Source: CAVVFX01 sp963747535
Lineage (GTDB): Bacteria > Acidobacteriota > Terriglobia > Bryobacterales > Bryobacteraceae
Direction of reading: 5' to 3'
Length of the DNA: 64,000 nt
NCBI GenBank assembly: GCA_963747535.1
Contig: CAVVFX010000020.1
Location: 558,001-622,000, forward strand
Shown: positions 41,729 to 51,013 of the stretch, one piece after another
Layout of the letters: each line of letters begins with the position of its first letter
How positions within the stretch are numbered: the first letter of the stretch is position 1
Translations under genes and position numbers: made by a program
The notes under the pieces: generated by a model
Databases searched by the model: none
What the model was told of the DNA's origin: nothing
What the model saw: only the letters and a program-made list of their open reading frames with translations

Positions 41729-42868
41729 ATGCACAAAAAACTGAACATCGGTGTCATTGGCTATGGGTTCATGGGCCGGACTCACTCCAACGCTTTTTCC
41801 AAGGTCGCGAATTTCTTTCAACTCCCTTACCAGCCTGTCCTCAAGACCATCTGCGCGAGGAACCCGGCCCGCGCCAAGGCTTTCGCGGACCAGTGGGGAT
41901 ACCAGTCCTTTGAAACCGACTGGCGCAAACTCATCGACTCGCCGGATATCGATCTGATCGATATCGCCAGTCCCAATGACACTCATGCGCAGATTGCGAT
42001 CGCCGCGGCGCAGGCCGGTAAGATGGTGATGTGCGAGAAGCCGCTGGGCCGTAATCCAGGTGAATCCGAAGCCATGGTCAAGGCCGTCGAGGACGCCGGC
42101 GTTGCCAATATGGTCTGGTATAACTACCGGCGCGTACCCGCGGTGATGCTTGCCAAGCAGTTGATCGACGAAGGCCGCCTGGGCAAGATCTTTCATTACC
42201 GTACTGTTTTCCTGCAGGACTGGACCATCTCGAGCGACCTCCCGCAGGGTGGGGAGGGTCTCTGGCGTCTCGATGCCAGCGTCGCGGGCAGCGGCGTGAC
42301 GGGAGATCTGCTGGCGCACAATATCGATACGGCAATGTGGCTGAACGGCCGGATCGATGAAGTCACCGCCATGACCGAAACCTTCATCAAGAGCCGCAAG
42401 CACAATCTGACCGGCAAGCAAGAACCTGTCCACATTGACGATGCCAGCGCGTTTCTCGCGCGTTTCCGGAATGGCTCGATGGCTACGTTCGAAGCTACCC
42501 GTTACGCGCGCGGCCATAAGGCGCAGTACACCTTCGAGATCAACGGAGAAAACGGATCCATCGCGTGGGACCTGCACGACCTCCATCGCCTGCGATTCTT
42601 CGATTATCGCGATGAAGGCCGCGTGCGAGGATGGAGAAGCATCCACATCACCGACGCCGATCATCCTTACATGAAACACTGGTGGGTTCCCGGTCTGCAG
42701 ATCGGCTATGAACACACGTTTATCCACCAGGCCGCCGATTTCCTTTCGGCGCTCGGTGAAGGGAAGAGCGCGTCTCCCACTTTCCGCGATGCGCTGCAGA
42801 CCGATTACGTCACCAGCGCAGTGCTGGAATCGGCCGCCAATCGAACCTGGGTCAAAGTGCCCGCCTGA
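41729..42868 (+). CDS. Gfo/Idh/MocA family oxidoreductase
   Basis: A 379-residue cytoplasmic NAD(P)-dependent enzyme. The Rossmann loop is GVIGYGFMGRTHSNAF (residues 8-23). CEKPLGRNPGESEAMV holds the conserved Lys, and TGDLLAHNIDTAMWL the His/Asp pair of the C-terminal domain. It probably oxidises or isomerises a sugar or cyclitol. GGAG (41717-41720) is 8 nt before the ATG. TATAAT at 41706-41711 may be a -10 box, though the -35 is weak. It leads a probable three-gene unit with a DUF1080 protein and a TIM-barrel isomerase. Confidence 0.9.
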   Translation: MHKKLNIGVIGYGFMGRTHSNAFSKVANFFQLPYQPVLKTICARNPARAKAFADQWGYQSFETDWRKLIDSPDIDLIDIASPNDTHAQIAIAAAQAGKMVMCEKPLGRNPGESEAMVKAVEDAGVANMVWYNYRRVPAVMLAKQLIDEGRLGKIFHYRTVFLQDWTISSDLPQGGEGLWRLDASVAGSGVTGDLLAHNIDTAMWLNGRIDEVTAMTETFIKSRKHNLTGKQEPVHIDDASAFLARFRNGSMATFEATRYARGHKAQYTFEINGENGSIAWDLHDLHRLRFFDYRDEGRVRGWRSIHITDADHPYMKHWWVPGLQIGYEHTFIHQAADFLSALGEGKSASPTFRDALQTDYVTSAVLESAANRTWVKVPA

Positions 42869-42882
42869 CTGGAGTATTCACA

Positions 42883-43644
42883 ATGTTTCCCAAAGTAATG
42901 CTGATCACCGCCGGACTGGCCTTCATGCTGGGTGCCGGCCTATATGCCCGACAGGGCGCCGCGAAGAAGAAAGGCGGCCCGCACGGTCCTGCCGTTCCCG
43001 AACTCGCGGAGACCGGCTTCCAGCCCATCTTCGATGGCTCTTCCATGAAGGGTTGGGATTGCGATCCCGGTTTCTGGCGCGTCGAGAATGGCGAGATCAT
43101 CGGAGAAACGCGCGCCGATCATCAACCGCCGCAGAACATCTTCTGCATTTGGAAAGGCGGCTCGCCCGCCGACTTCGAATTCAAGATGCAATACAAACTG
43201 ACCGGCGAAACCGGCAACAGCGGCGTCCAATACCGCAGCATAGAACTGCCTGACGTAGCCCGCTGGGTGATGAAGGGTTACCAGGCGGACATCGATGGCA
43301 AGCAGCAATATACCGGCCAGGTATACGAGGAACGAGGCCGCGGCTTTGTGGCATTGCGCGGACAGATAGTGTACGTAGGCGACGGCCAAAAGCCGGGCGC
43401 TGTCGGATCGCTGGGCGACGACGCTCAATTGAAGGGGCTCATCAAGATTGACGACTGGAATGACCTGCACATCATCGCGCGTGGCAATACGCTCATCCAG
43501 TTGATCAACGGCCGCGTAATGAGCATCGTGGTCGACGATGACAAGGCCAATCGCAGGATGGATGGCGAGATCGGCATCCAACTGCATAAGACGGCTGCCG
43601 CGATGAAGATCGAATCACGCAATATCCGGCTCAAGACCGAGTAA
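42883..43644 (+). CDS. DUF1080 domain protein (3-keto-disaccharide hydrolase type)
   Basis: A 253-residue protein with one N-terminal hydrophobic segment (signal peptide or anchor, residues 5-22) and a concanavalin-like DUF1080 domain: FQPIFDGSSMKGWDCDPGFW, VENGEIIGETRAD, GVQYRSIELPD, and GRVMSIVVDDDKANRRMDGEIGIQLH. Members of this domain have been linked to hydrolysis or lyase cleavage of 3-ketoglycosides. Standing 14 nt behind a Gfo/Idh/MocA oxidoreductase fits such a role, in which the partner oxidises the sugar at C3. The assignment to that pathway is inference. Confidence 0.83.
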   Translation: MFPKVMLITAGLAFMLGAGLYARQGAAKKKGGPHGPAVPELAETGFQPIFDGSSMKGWDCDPGFWRVENGEIIGETRADHQPPQNIFCIWKGGSPADFEFKMQYKLTGETGNSGVQYRSIELPDVARWVMKGYQADIDGKQQYTGQVYEERGRGFVALRGQIVYVGDGQKPGAVGSLGDDAQLKGLIKIDDWNDLHIIARGNTLIQLINGRVMSIVVDDDKANRRMDGEIGIQLHKTAAAMKIESRNIRLKTE

Positions 43645-43653
43645 CACACACTT

Positions 43654-43836
43654 CAGAGGCGCTGGCAAAATTAACAGAAAAGTTTGCTGACTGCAGTCTT
43701 GGTAACCGTGGGGCAGCCAATCCTGGCTGCAGCCGGCTTTCAGCCGGCTCTGGCTTGGTGCGAGAATTTGTCCGCAGGCGGCCGCCCTACAATTTATATT
43801 GCCGAATCTTGCAAGTACCTCTTCGGTCTGTCCGTC
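43654..43836. repeat. Repeat-derived spacer related to the long palindromic family
   Basis: The ends resemble the outer arms of the 31129 and 32199 elements (CTTCAGAGGCGCTGGCAAAATT on the left in pieces, and CTTGCAAGTACCTCTTC near 43810-43830). The interior differs and contains small hairpins (GGCTGCAGCCGGCTTTCAGC). It has an open frame continuous with the next gene, but the translation looks non-coding. Confidence 0.5.
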
Positions 43837-43869
43837 TGCGCACCAGCCGCATCTAGTAAACTTGCTGAC

Positions 43870-44739
43870 GTGATCGCCAACACCAACGACGGCAGTAACC
43901 ATGCGCCACGCCTCTCCTGTTACATGAGCGAACTGGCGCTCGACGAGATGCAGATACCAGGGCAGTCGGCAATGGAGTCCATCCGCGCCGCCGGTTACGA
44001 CGGTATCCAGGTCGGAGACGCAGTTAGCGCCGAAGTTCGCGACGCCTGTCACCGGCTCGGCATGAGCATCGCGGGCAGCGGGCGCGTCAATCTCCCGGCA
44101 GAGGCCGACGTTATCGCAGCGCGGATGGCCGACGCCGGATTTGTTTGCGCAACCTTGCATCTCGGCTGGGGCATGGAAGACGACGACGGTGCGCGCGCTT
44201 TGATCGAAGCAGTCCTGAAGGCTTCCGAAAAGTACAGCCTGCCGCTCTATGTCGAAACCCATCGGGCTACCATTTTTCAGGACATCTGGCGCACCGTTCA
44301 GTTCTCGCGCTGGTATCCGGAACTGCGGTTCAACGGCGACTTCTCCCATTGGTACACAGGCCAGGAACTGGTCTATGGCGGCTTCGAAAACAAGTTCAAG
44401 TTTCTCGAACCGGTACTCCAGCGGGTTCGGTTTTTGCATGGCCGAATTGGAAATCCGGGCTGCATTCAAGTCGACATCGGAAACGCCGAGAGCGGGGGCC
44501 AACCTTTCGTAGCGCACTTTCGCGAACTCTGGACAGCGTCCATGACCGGCTTTCTCAAAAGCGCGGGTCCGGGCGAGCTTCTCATTTTTGCTCCTGAATT
44601 ACTGGCTTCGGGCATCTACTACGCACGCCTCATCCGCGACTCCGAGGGCAGGCTGCATGAAGAGGGCGACCGCTGGCAACAGTCCTTAGTGCTCTGCCGC
44701 ATCGCCCGGGAATGCTTCGCACACACTTTATCGGACTAA
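43870..44739 (+). CDS. Sugar isomerase/epimerase-like TIM-barrel protein
   Basis: A 289-residue protein of the xylose-isomerase-like TIM-barrel group: APRLSCYMSELALDEM as strand one, AGYDGIQVGD, and catalytic-type acidic residues in LPLYVETHRATIF and RFNGDFSHWY. HGRIGNPGCIQVDIG completes the site. It would isomerise or epimerise a (keto-)sugar using a divalent metal. The start is uncertain: GTG 43870 is used because it keeps the first strand, ATG 43924 removes it, and the longer frame to 43684 translates a repeat. It probably belongs with the two preceding genes. Confidence 0.75.
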   Translation: MIANTNDGSNHAPRLSCYMSELALDEMQIPGQSAMESIRAAGYDGIQVGDAVSAEVRDACHRLGMSIAGSGRVNLPAEADVIAARMADAGFVCATLHLGWGMEDDDGARALIEAVLKASEKYSLPLYVETHRATIFQDIWRTVQFSRWYPELRFNGDFSHWYTGQELVYGGFENKFKFLEPVLQRVRFLHGRIGNPGCIQVDIGNAESGGQPFVAHFRELWTASMTGFLKSAGPGELLIFAPELLASGIYYARLIRDSEGRLHEEGDRWQQSLVLCRIARECFAHTLSD

Positions 44740-44791
44740 GGCCGTGGGCCTGATAAGTCCTTGCTTTCGCAAGTACGGTAACGTATTCGTC

Positions 44792-44842
44792 CGTGGGGCG
44801 GACCATCGTTTTCCAGTGGTCTGCCCGGCTGCGGAGCAGCCG
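44792..44842. repeat. Palindromic repeat, CAGACCAC...GATGGTCTG family
   Basis: Minus-orientation copy: GGGGCGGACCATCGTTTTCC then AGTGGTCTGCCCGGCTGC. It lies between the two converging genes at 44739 and 44851, 9 nt from the latter. Confidence 0.75.
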
Positions 44843-44850
44843 TTTCGGAC

Positions 44851-46800
44851 TCACTTCGGCGAGCGCACCACGAGGATGGGGATTTTGAGCGCGTGACGGA
44901 CGGGATTGATGGTATCGCCGAAGATCAGGTCCTTTAATACTCCGTGGCCGTGAGCTCCCATGACCAGTAGATCGGCGTTGATCTGCTGTGCATAGCGCAC
45001 GATCTCGCGCTTGGGATCGGAGGAGTGCCGGATCGCGGTTTCGACATCGATGTCATAGTGCCGCAGCGAATCCACCACTTCTTCGATGTATTCCCGGCCG
45101 GCTTCCACTTCCGCGGTAGAAGAGAGCTGACCGTAGACCTGGCTGGTGACTCCCTCTTCCACATGCAGCAGGAACAGACGCGCGCCTTGTGCTTTGGCCA
45201 GCGCGGCTGCATGGGACAGCGCATCCCGGTCCAGGCTGGTATGATCCAGCGGCACCAGGATGCGCTTGTATTGCAGGACCACCAGCGGCACCTTTTGCGG
45301 CGGTTCCACCAGGTCTGACGCCGCTCCGGCGCGGACCGCACGACGGGTGAGTGCAGGCTCGAAAGTGATCCATAAGAGCAGCAGCGAAACCATCGCGATC
45401 ACTATTCCCGAGACCAGCCAGATAGCGGTCTCGTGTTGCGGAGAACCCTTCACCCAGTCCTCGAGAGATTGTTGGATCAGCCACGCGTTCGCGCCGACGA
45501 TCGCCGCGGTGCAAGCCCACGCGCTCAGCTTGACCCAGGGTCTGCTCGCGAACACGCCCATGCGCGCGCGGTCGCTGGTGAAGTGGATCAGCGGAATAAT
45601 GGCGAAAGGAAGGTTCATGCTGAGCACCACCTGGCTCAGGATCAGAAGCTGGCCCACGCCATTGTCTCCCGCCAGGTAGATCACCCCCACGGCGGGTAAT
45701 ATGGCTAACGCGCGGGTAGCCAGGCGGCGCAGCCAGGGCCGGACGCGGATATTGAGAAAACCCTCCATCACGATCTGGCCTGCCATGGTACCGGTCAATG
45801 TGGACGACTGCCCGGCGGCCAGCAGCGCAATGGCGAATACCCCGGAGGCCGCTGTTCCCAGCAGCGGAGTCAGCAGCAGGTAGGCTTGCCGCAGGTCGGT
45901 CACTTCCTGGTGATGCCGGAAGAAAGTAGCGGCCGCCAGGATGAGGATCGCGCAATTGACAAACATCGCGCCGCACAGAGCCACGGTGGAGTCGATCAGA
46001 TTGTAGTGGCAGGCTTGCCGGTGCGCCGCTTCGGACTTCTCGATACTCCGCGTCTGTACCAGCGCCGAGTGAAGATAGAAATTATGCGGCATCACCGTCG
46101 CCCCCAGCATGCCGATCGAGATGTACAGCGTCTGGTTGTTGAGATGGGGGATCAGTCCGGCGGCGAGCGTTCCGAGTTCCGGCCTGGCCCAGAAAACTTC
46201 AATGCCGAAGCACACCGCGATCACGGCAATCAGCGACAGGATCACGGCTTCCATGGCCCGGATGCCGAGCCGTTGCAGCGCCAGCAGGAGCAGCGTGTCA
46301 AATGCTGTAATCAGGACTCCGATCAGCATTGGGATGTGAAACAGAAGGTTGAGTGCGACGGCCGCGCCCAGCACCTCGGCCAGATCGCAGGCCACGATCG
46401 CCACCTCGCAAAAGAGCCATAGCGCGACGTTCACCGGACGCGGATAACTTTCGCGGCACGCCTGTGCGAGGTCCCGCCCTGCTACAATTCCCAGCCGGGC
46501 GCTGAGCGTCTGCAGCAGGATAGCGATGGCATTTGACAGTACCAGAACCCACAACAAACGGTACCCGAAGCTCGCGCCTCCTGAGAGATCCGTGACCCAG
46601 TTGCCGGGATCCATGTAACCCACGCTGACCAGGTAAGCGGGGCCCCCGAACGCGAAAATGCGCCGCCACAATCCGATGTGCGACGTGTTGACGCTTCCGT
46701 GGACCTCGCCAAGAGATCTCGGCAGGGTTTCGGTTTCGTTATTGGAACCCACTCGCCTACCATGTATAGCAGGTTGTCGGCCGCGGCTCTCTTGCGCCAT
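44851..46800 (-). CDS. mntH: NRAMP-type divalent metal transporter fused to a UspA domain
   Basis: A 649-residue fusion. Residues about 40-495 are an NRAMP transporter with eleven or so membrane segments and the metal-site motifs VGYMDPGNWVTD (segment 1) and ATVMPHNFYLHS (segment 6). Residues about 505-649 are a universal stress protein domain: KRILVPLDHTSLDRDALSHA, and the ATP-binding VMGAHGHGVLKDLIFGD. It should import Mn or Fe with protons. The UspA part may bind ATP or sense stress. Start 46800 is uncertain, because it abuts a repeat; GTG 46752 is an alternative. No Mn riboswitch is visible upstream. Confidence 0.92.
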   Translation of the reverse strand: MAQESRGRQPAIHGRRVGSNNETETLPRSLGEVHGSVNTSHIGLWRRIFAFGGPAYLVSVGYMDPGNWVTDLSGGASFGYRLLWVLVLSNAIAILLQTLSARLGIVAGRDLAQACRESYPRPVNVALWLFCEVAIVACDLAEVLGAAVALNLLFHIPMLIGVLITAFDTLLLLALQRLGIRAMEAVILSLIAVIAVCFGIEVFWARPELGTLAAGLIPHLNNQTLYISIGMLGATVMPHNFYLHSALVQTRSIEKSEAAHRQACHYNLIDSTVALCGAMFVNCAILILAAATFFRHHQEVTDLRQAYLLLTPLLGTAASGVFAIALLAAGQSSTLTGTMAGQIVMEGFLNIRVRPWLRRLATRALAILPAVGVIYLAGDNGVGQLLILSQVVLSMNLPFAIIPLIHFTSDRARMGVFASRPWVKLSAWACTAAIVGANAWLIQQSLEDWVKGSPQHETAIWLVSGIVIAMVSLLLLWITFEPALTRRAVRAGAASDLVEPPQKVPLVVLQYKRILVPLDHTSLDRDALSHAAALAKAQGARLFLLHVEEGVTSQVYGQLSSTAEVEAGREYIEEVVDSLRHYDIDVETAIRHSSDPKREIVRYAQQINADLLVMGAHGHGVLKDLIFGDTINPVRHALKIPILVVRSPK

Positions 46801-46825
46801 CTGCGTTCAACCGCGTTCATCCCTG

Positions 46826-48601
46826 CTATTTATGCCTTGCGCCCGACGCTGTCTGCGGAGCCGCCGCGTCCCGCAACATCCACTCGAATGCGGCCTCGAT
46901 GTCGCGTGCAAATCGGGGCGTATCGAATAGCGGCAGTTCCAACCGGTCTCTCTGCAACCGCGCGCGGAGGTTCCTCAACTCTTCGCGATCCGTGGCCAAT
47001 CGTAACGCCACCGCCTCATACTCCGCTAAGGTCGACGTCACCAACTCCGGCAATTCCGCCGCATGCAGGATGCTCCCGGCGACCCGCGACGCGAACGTCT
47101 TGCCCGCACACGTCAGTACCGGGCATCCGCCCCATAGGGCATCGCTCGACAAGGTGTGGGCATTGTAAGGCAGCGTGTCGAGGAATAAATCCGCCGCTGC
47201 GAAGCGGGCCAGGTGCTCCGGATTCTTGAGCGCCGGCGCAAACACCAGGCGCCCCGCCCCTCCCTTCAGGCGCGCGTCCGCCTCACCCCGGAGATTTGTG
47301 GCCGCAGTCGAATTCGTCTCGATGAGCCACAAGACGCCTTCCGGCACTCTCTCCAGCAGACGCATCCAGATGTCGAACATCGCGGGAGTAATCTTGTATG
47401 ACGAATTAAAACAACAGAACACGAACGCGTTGTCGGCGAGCCCGCATTCCGCGCGGCTGGGCGCACCCGCAATCGGACGGCGGCGATCGTTCACCTGATA
47501 GCAGTGAGGCAGGTGAACCAGCTTCTCGGTGAAATACTCCTGTTGATCAGCCAGCGCGACGAATCGATCCACCAGGATGTAATCGATCGCGCGTGTGCCC
47601 ATGGTGCCGGGATATCCCAGATAGCTCACCTGAACCGGAGCCGGCCGCAACGCCACGATTCCAGGGCGGGCGTCGGTGGTGTAGCCTTTGAGGTCCACCA
47701 GTATGTCGACGTCATCGGCGCGAATGCGTGCCGCGGCCTCATCGTGTGAGAGGTTCTCCAGATCCACGAACTCGTCGAACGAGTCGCGCAGTCGCCGCCG
47801 GGCCGCGCTCCCGTCATCCGTTCCATAGGAGTACCCGATCACGCGAAACCGGCTGCGGTCATGCAATTCGAACAACTCGGAGATGAGGTGCGCGGTGGCG
47901 TGCTCCTGAAAATCCGCCGAAAGATAGCCGAGCCGTATACCATCACTGCGGCGCTCGCGCTTCGCTCGTTCCGGCGCGCCGGCATCCACCGCCGGCCGTG
48001 CCCATCGCGCTTTGACCCACTGTTCTGCGCACTGCCGCTGCTGCGCGGGCGTGGTCTCGAGGGTCAGGAACACGAACGGGTTCACCGCGGCAGACCCATT
48101 TTCCACAGCGCTAATTAATTGCCTGGTGAGTTCCTCGACCCTACGCCAATCGCATAGTTGTTTGAGCTGGTGCACGAGCAGGGCAATGGCCTCGGTGTAT
48201 CCCGGGTTCAAAGATACCGCGGTTGCCAGCGCCGCAACCGCTTCCTCAATCCTTCCCAACCGCTGGAGCGCACTGGCCAGGTTGCGGTGCGCCTCGGCGT
48301 ATGCGGGACGTAGCCTTAGAGCTGTTTGATAGCTGGCCACTGCCTCCTCGAGCGCTCCGCTCATCTGATGGAGGTTGGCGAGGTTGTTATAAGCCTCGGA
48401 ATATCCGGGCGCGAGCTCGATGGCGCGGCGAAACGCCGGGATGGCCTCCGCCGTTCTGCCCAGTTGCGCCAGCACAGCGCCGAGATCATTCACCGCGACA
48501 GGCGAGTGCGGATCCGCCTCGACAGCTTCTTGGAACAATTCCACCGCTGCGCCGGCCTCGCCCCGTTGCCAGGCCGCAATGGCGCGTTCGTGTACGGTCA
48601 C
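46826..48601 (-). CDS. TPR protein with SPINDLY/OGT-like glycosyltransferase domain (GT41)
   Basis: A 591-residue protein. Residues 1-145 are four to five TPR units (PHSPVAVNDLGAVLAQLGRT, GYSEAYNNLANLHQMSGALE, AYAEAHRNLASALQRLGRIE). The rest is the GT41 catalytic part: IRLGYLSADFQEHATAHLIS, HDEAAARIRADDVDILVDLKGY, PVQVSYLGYPGTMG, CCFNSSYKITPAM, and DTLPYNAHTLSSDALWGGCP. Eukaryotic relatives add GlcNAc or fucose to Ser/Thr of cytosolic proteins. Bacterial targets are mostly unknown. It starts at GTG 48601 overlapping the stop of the thioredoxin-like gene (GTGA). Confidence 0.92.
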   Translation of the reverse strand: MTVHERAIAAWQRGEAGAAVELFQEAVEADPHSPVAVNDLGAVLAQLGRTAEAIPAFRRAIELAPGYSEAYNNLANLHQMSGALEEAVASYQTALRLRPAYAEAHRNLASALQRLGRIEEAVAALATAVSLNPGYTEAIALLVHQLKQLCDWRRVEELTRQLISAVENGSAAVNPFVFLTLETTPAQQRQCAEQWVKARWARPAVDAGAPERAKRERRSDGIRLGYLSADFQEHATAHLISELFELHDRSRFRVIGYSYGTDDGSAARRRLRDSFDEFVDLENLSHDEAAARIRADDVDILVDLKGYTTDARPGIVALRPAPVQVSYLGYPGTMGTRAIDYILVDRFVALADQQEYFTEKLVHLPHCYQVNDRRRPIAGAPSRAECGLADNAFVFCCFNSSYKITPAMFDIWMRLLERVPEGVLWLIETNSTAATNLRGEADARLKGGAGRLVFAPALKNPEHLARFAAADLFLDTLPYNAHTLSSDALWGGCPVLTCAGKTFASRVAGSILHAAELPELVTSTLAEYEAVALRLATDREELRNLRARLQRDRLELPLFDTPRFARDIEAAFEWMLRDAAAPQTASGARHK

Positions 48602-49428
48602 AGTCCGGCTCGCCCGAGCATTTCCAGCAACTGGCTCCGCGTCCGCATGTCGATGGACTCCGCCACGAGCCGCCCGGACCGGTCGTATACGAACGTTTTG
48701 GGAATGCCTCGCACGACGAACAGGTCATTCACGCGGCGGCCCGGATCGAGCAGAACCGGAAAGCTCACTTTATGTTCCGCGATAAATGGCGCGACCTTGG
48801 CACGATCCTCGTCGCTGATCGCGAGGATCACGAGTCCTTTCGGATGCAACTCCTGGTAGATTGCATCGAGGTCCGGCATCTCCTTGCGACAGGGCGGGCA
48901 CCACGTAGCCCAGAAGTTCACGAGGACCACCTTGCCCGCGAGTTGTCTGAGCGTCCAGCTTTTCGCGTCGAGGCCGGTGAGGGTGAAATCGAGATGCTGT
49001 CGGCGCTCGTCATCGGCTTCGAGCGTGGCCATGGCATCGCGGAATCGCGGATCGTCCACCGAAGCGTCAACATGCTCATAACGCACCAGCTGGGCCAGCG
49101 TTAAGTGCGGGTCTTCCGATTTTGCCGGCTGCTCGCGCAACGCAGCGGCCAGCGTGGTGGCCGTCTCTTCGAGCGTGTCATGGCCCGGGTCGCCTTCCGT
49201 CACCAGGTTGGCAAGCTGGATCGCGAGAAGCTCTTTGCCGGGGGTGGAGGGCAGTTGCCGGATTCTCAGAGCCAGTTCCCGTGTCACAGCTGGACGCTGG
49301 CTGTCGGGAAGATTACGCAGGGTCCGGAGCGATGCGAGGATGGGTTGTTCGCTATCCGTCCATGCGATCTTGGGAGGTTGGGCAACCAGGGAGAGCACCG
49401 GAATAAGGAATGCAAGTATTAGCTTCAC
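48598..49428 (-). CDS. TlpA-type thioredoxin-fold protein
   Basis: A 276-residue exported protein. From GTG 49428 (AAGGG close upstream) the first residues form a signal peptide (LAFLIPVLSLVAQ). A helical segment (about 25-120) precedes the TlpA/AhpC-like domain LTGLDAKSWTLRQLAGKVV, with the redox motif FWATWCPPCRKEMP. DPGRRVNDLFVVRGIPKTFV supplies the cis-Pro loop. It is a periplasmic thiol-disulfide reductant or cytochrome-maturation-type protein. It overlaps the start of the TPR-glycosyltransferase gene, which suggests coupled expression. Confidence 0.87.
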   Translation of the reverse strand: MKLILAFLIPVLSLVAQPPKIAWTDSEQPILASLRTLRNLPDSQRPAVTRELALRIRQLPSTPGKELLAIQLANLVTEGDPGHDTLEETATTLAAALREQPAKSEDPHLTLAQLVRYEHVDASVDDPRFRDAMATLEADDERRQHLDFTLTGLDAKSWTLRQLAGKVVLVNFWATWCPPCRKEMPDLDAIYQELHPKGLVILAISDEDRAKVAPFIAEHKVSFPVLLDPGRRVNDLFVVRGIPKTFVYDRSGRLVAESIDMRTRSQLLEMLGRAGL

Positions 49429-49493
49429 AGCCCTTAAGATACACCTCTGACAGCCCGGCCACGTCGCCCCCTCAGACGAACGCGGTGTCACAT

Positions 49494-50885
49494 TCAGGCG
49501 GAATCAGCTGCCATGTCAGGACCCAGCAAAGAAGGGGCATTGATCTGTCGGATTCTCATCGGCTGTCGCTTCCAATAGGTTAGGGAGCGCCATACCCACT
49601 CGAGGGGTCCGAAACGAAAATGTGCCAGCCAGAGCGGACTCCAGACGAGAGAGAAGATCCACATGCCGAGGACTACATAGTAGAGCTGGTATCGCTGCAG
49701 CTTGTCGAACAGGTTGAAGCCGTAACCGTAAAAGACGAACCCATAGATCAACGAGTGCGCGATGTAATTCGAAAATGCCATTTTGCCAACCGCCGCGAGG
49801 CGCGCCTGCAGACTTTGCCAGGTGCCGTACTTGCAGAGCAGTAAAATCAGCGCCGTGTGCCCCAACGTCATACCGACGCGCCCCACCTGGTAGGTGCTGT
49901 ACGAGAACACCGTCTGGAGCGGTTCGAATCCTTCCCGCCAGAACATAAAGGCGCCAAATGCGCTGATCGGCAGACAGATTCCATAGGAAATGGCGAGCAT
50001 GCGCCAATAGAACTTCATCGATCGCGCGGCTGCGAGGACGCCGGACTTGACCAGGGCGATGCCCACCAGCATCATCGTGAACATGTCCCAGCCGTTGAGA
50101 TAAAACGGCGTCGAATGCCATTTGTTGACCAACGCAGCACGCTTGGCGACCAGATGGAAATACCCTCCGCTGTACATATCCTTCTCTTTGCGCAGGTCGT
50201 CCTCGGAAGGGAGGAAGTACTTTCTCGTGTCTTCCCATTCGGATTTGGCGGCCTTCTGTTCGTCTGTGAGCGGCTTATTGGCAGCTTCCGCCTTGTAAGC
50301 CTCCATGGCGAGCGTGTGGGTCTTGCGAATTTCGAAGCCCTGGAAGACGGTTTGGGCCGTCATCAGCGCCAGCAGAACGCCCGCGACAATCAGCAGGTTT
50401 CTGGGTCGCACGCGCAGCAGCGGCAGCAGAACGAGGCCGAGCAGCGCGTAGGGATACAGGATATCGCCGTGCCAGATCAGGTAGGCATGGACGATCCCGA
50501 ACAGCATCAACCAAAGGATTCGCCGATAATAGATTTCGGCCGCGCGCAGTCCGGCGCCTCGTCCATCCAGACGTCCAATGAGCAGGTATGTGCTGGCGCC
50601 GAACATCATCGAGAAGACGCCGCGCATCTTGCCGTCGAACAGCACGTACTGCAGAAAGAAAGCGGCAAGGTTAGGACCAGTCGAGCCTCCGGATACTTTG
50701 GGATTGAAGTCGGCCGCCATAGGGAGCCCGGAGAACACGATGTTCATCAGGGCGATACCGAGCAGCGCCGTCCCACGCAGGACGTCGATTGAAGAGATGC
50801 GCTCCGCATCCGCGACGGGAGCCAGCGTCGACCGAGGTTCGACGTCGGATACCGTAGAGGGCTGCGGCAGAACTTCTGTTTCCAT
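49494..50885 (-). CDS. DUF418 family membrane protein
   Basis: A 463-residue protein of the YeiB/DUF418 type. About ten membrane segments are present. The N-terminal signature is RISSIDVLRGTALLGIALMN and the C-terminal DUF418 signature is MAFSNYIAHSLIYGFVFYGYG. A charged loop of about 90 residues (AYKAEAANKPLTDEQKAA to KEKDMYSGGYF) splits the two halves. The function is unknown; relatives are suspected transporters. GGAGGAAAGG just ahead of ATG 50885 makes the start secure. Confidence 0.9.
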   Translation of the reverse strand: METEVLPQPSTVSDVEPRSTLAPVADAERISSIDVLRGTALLGIALMNIVFSGLPMAADFNPKVSGGSTGPNLAAFFLQYVLFDGKMRGVFSMMFGASTYLLIGRLDGRGAGLRAAEIYYRRILWLMLFGIVHAYLIWHGDILYPYALLGLVLLPLLRVRPRNLLIVAGVLLALMTAQTVFQGFEIRKTHTLAMEAYKAEAANKPLTDEQKAAKSEWEDTRKYFLPSEDDLRKEKDMYSGGYFHLVAKRAALVNKWHSTPFYLNGWDMFTMMLVGIALVKSGVLAAARSMKFYWRMLAISYGICLPISAFGAFMFWREGFEPLQTVFSYSTYQVGRVGMTLGHTALILLLCKYGTWQSLQARLAAVGKMAFSNYIAHSLIYGFVFYGYGFNLFDKLQRYQLYYVVLGMWIFSLVWSPLWLAHFRFGPLEWVWRSLTYWKRQPMRIRQINAPSLLGPDMAADSA

Positions 50886-51013
50886 ACCTTTCCTCCGGAA
50901 CTGTATTGGGGTACATGATAGCAATTCATGGAACTTCGCGGGGGTCGGCAGCGGAGAAGCGGCCGAAGGCCGCTCGAGTTTGTACATTTCCGCCGCCGTG
51001 CCGCAACCAGGAC

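Noticed and set aside
43684..43869. Long N-terminal extension of the TIM-barrel isomerase
   Set aside because: The 62 codons translate a repeat-derived spacer and have no protein-like pattern.
46758..46830. Manganese (yybP-ykoY) riboswitch before the NRAMP gene
   Set aside because: The upstream gap is only 25 nt and holds a repeat-like sequence, with no room for the aptamer.
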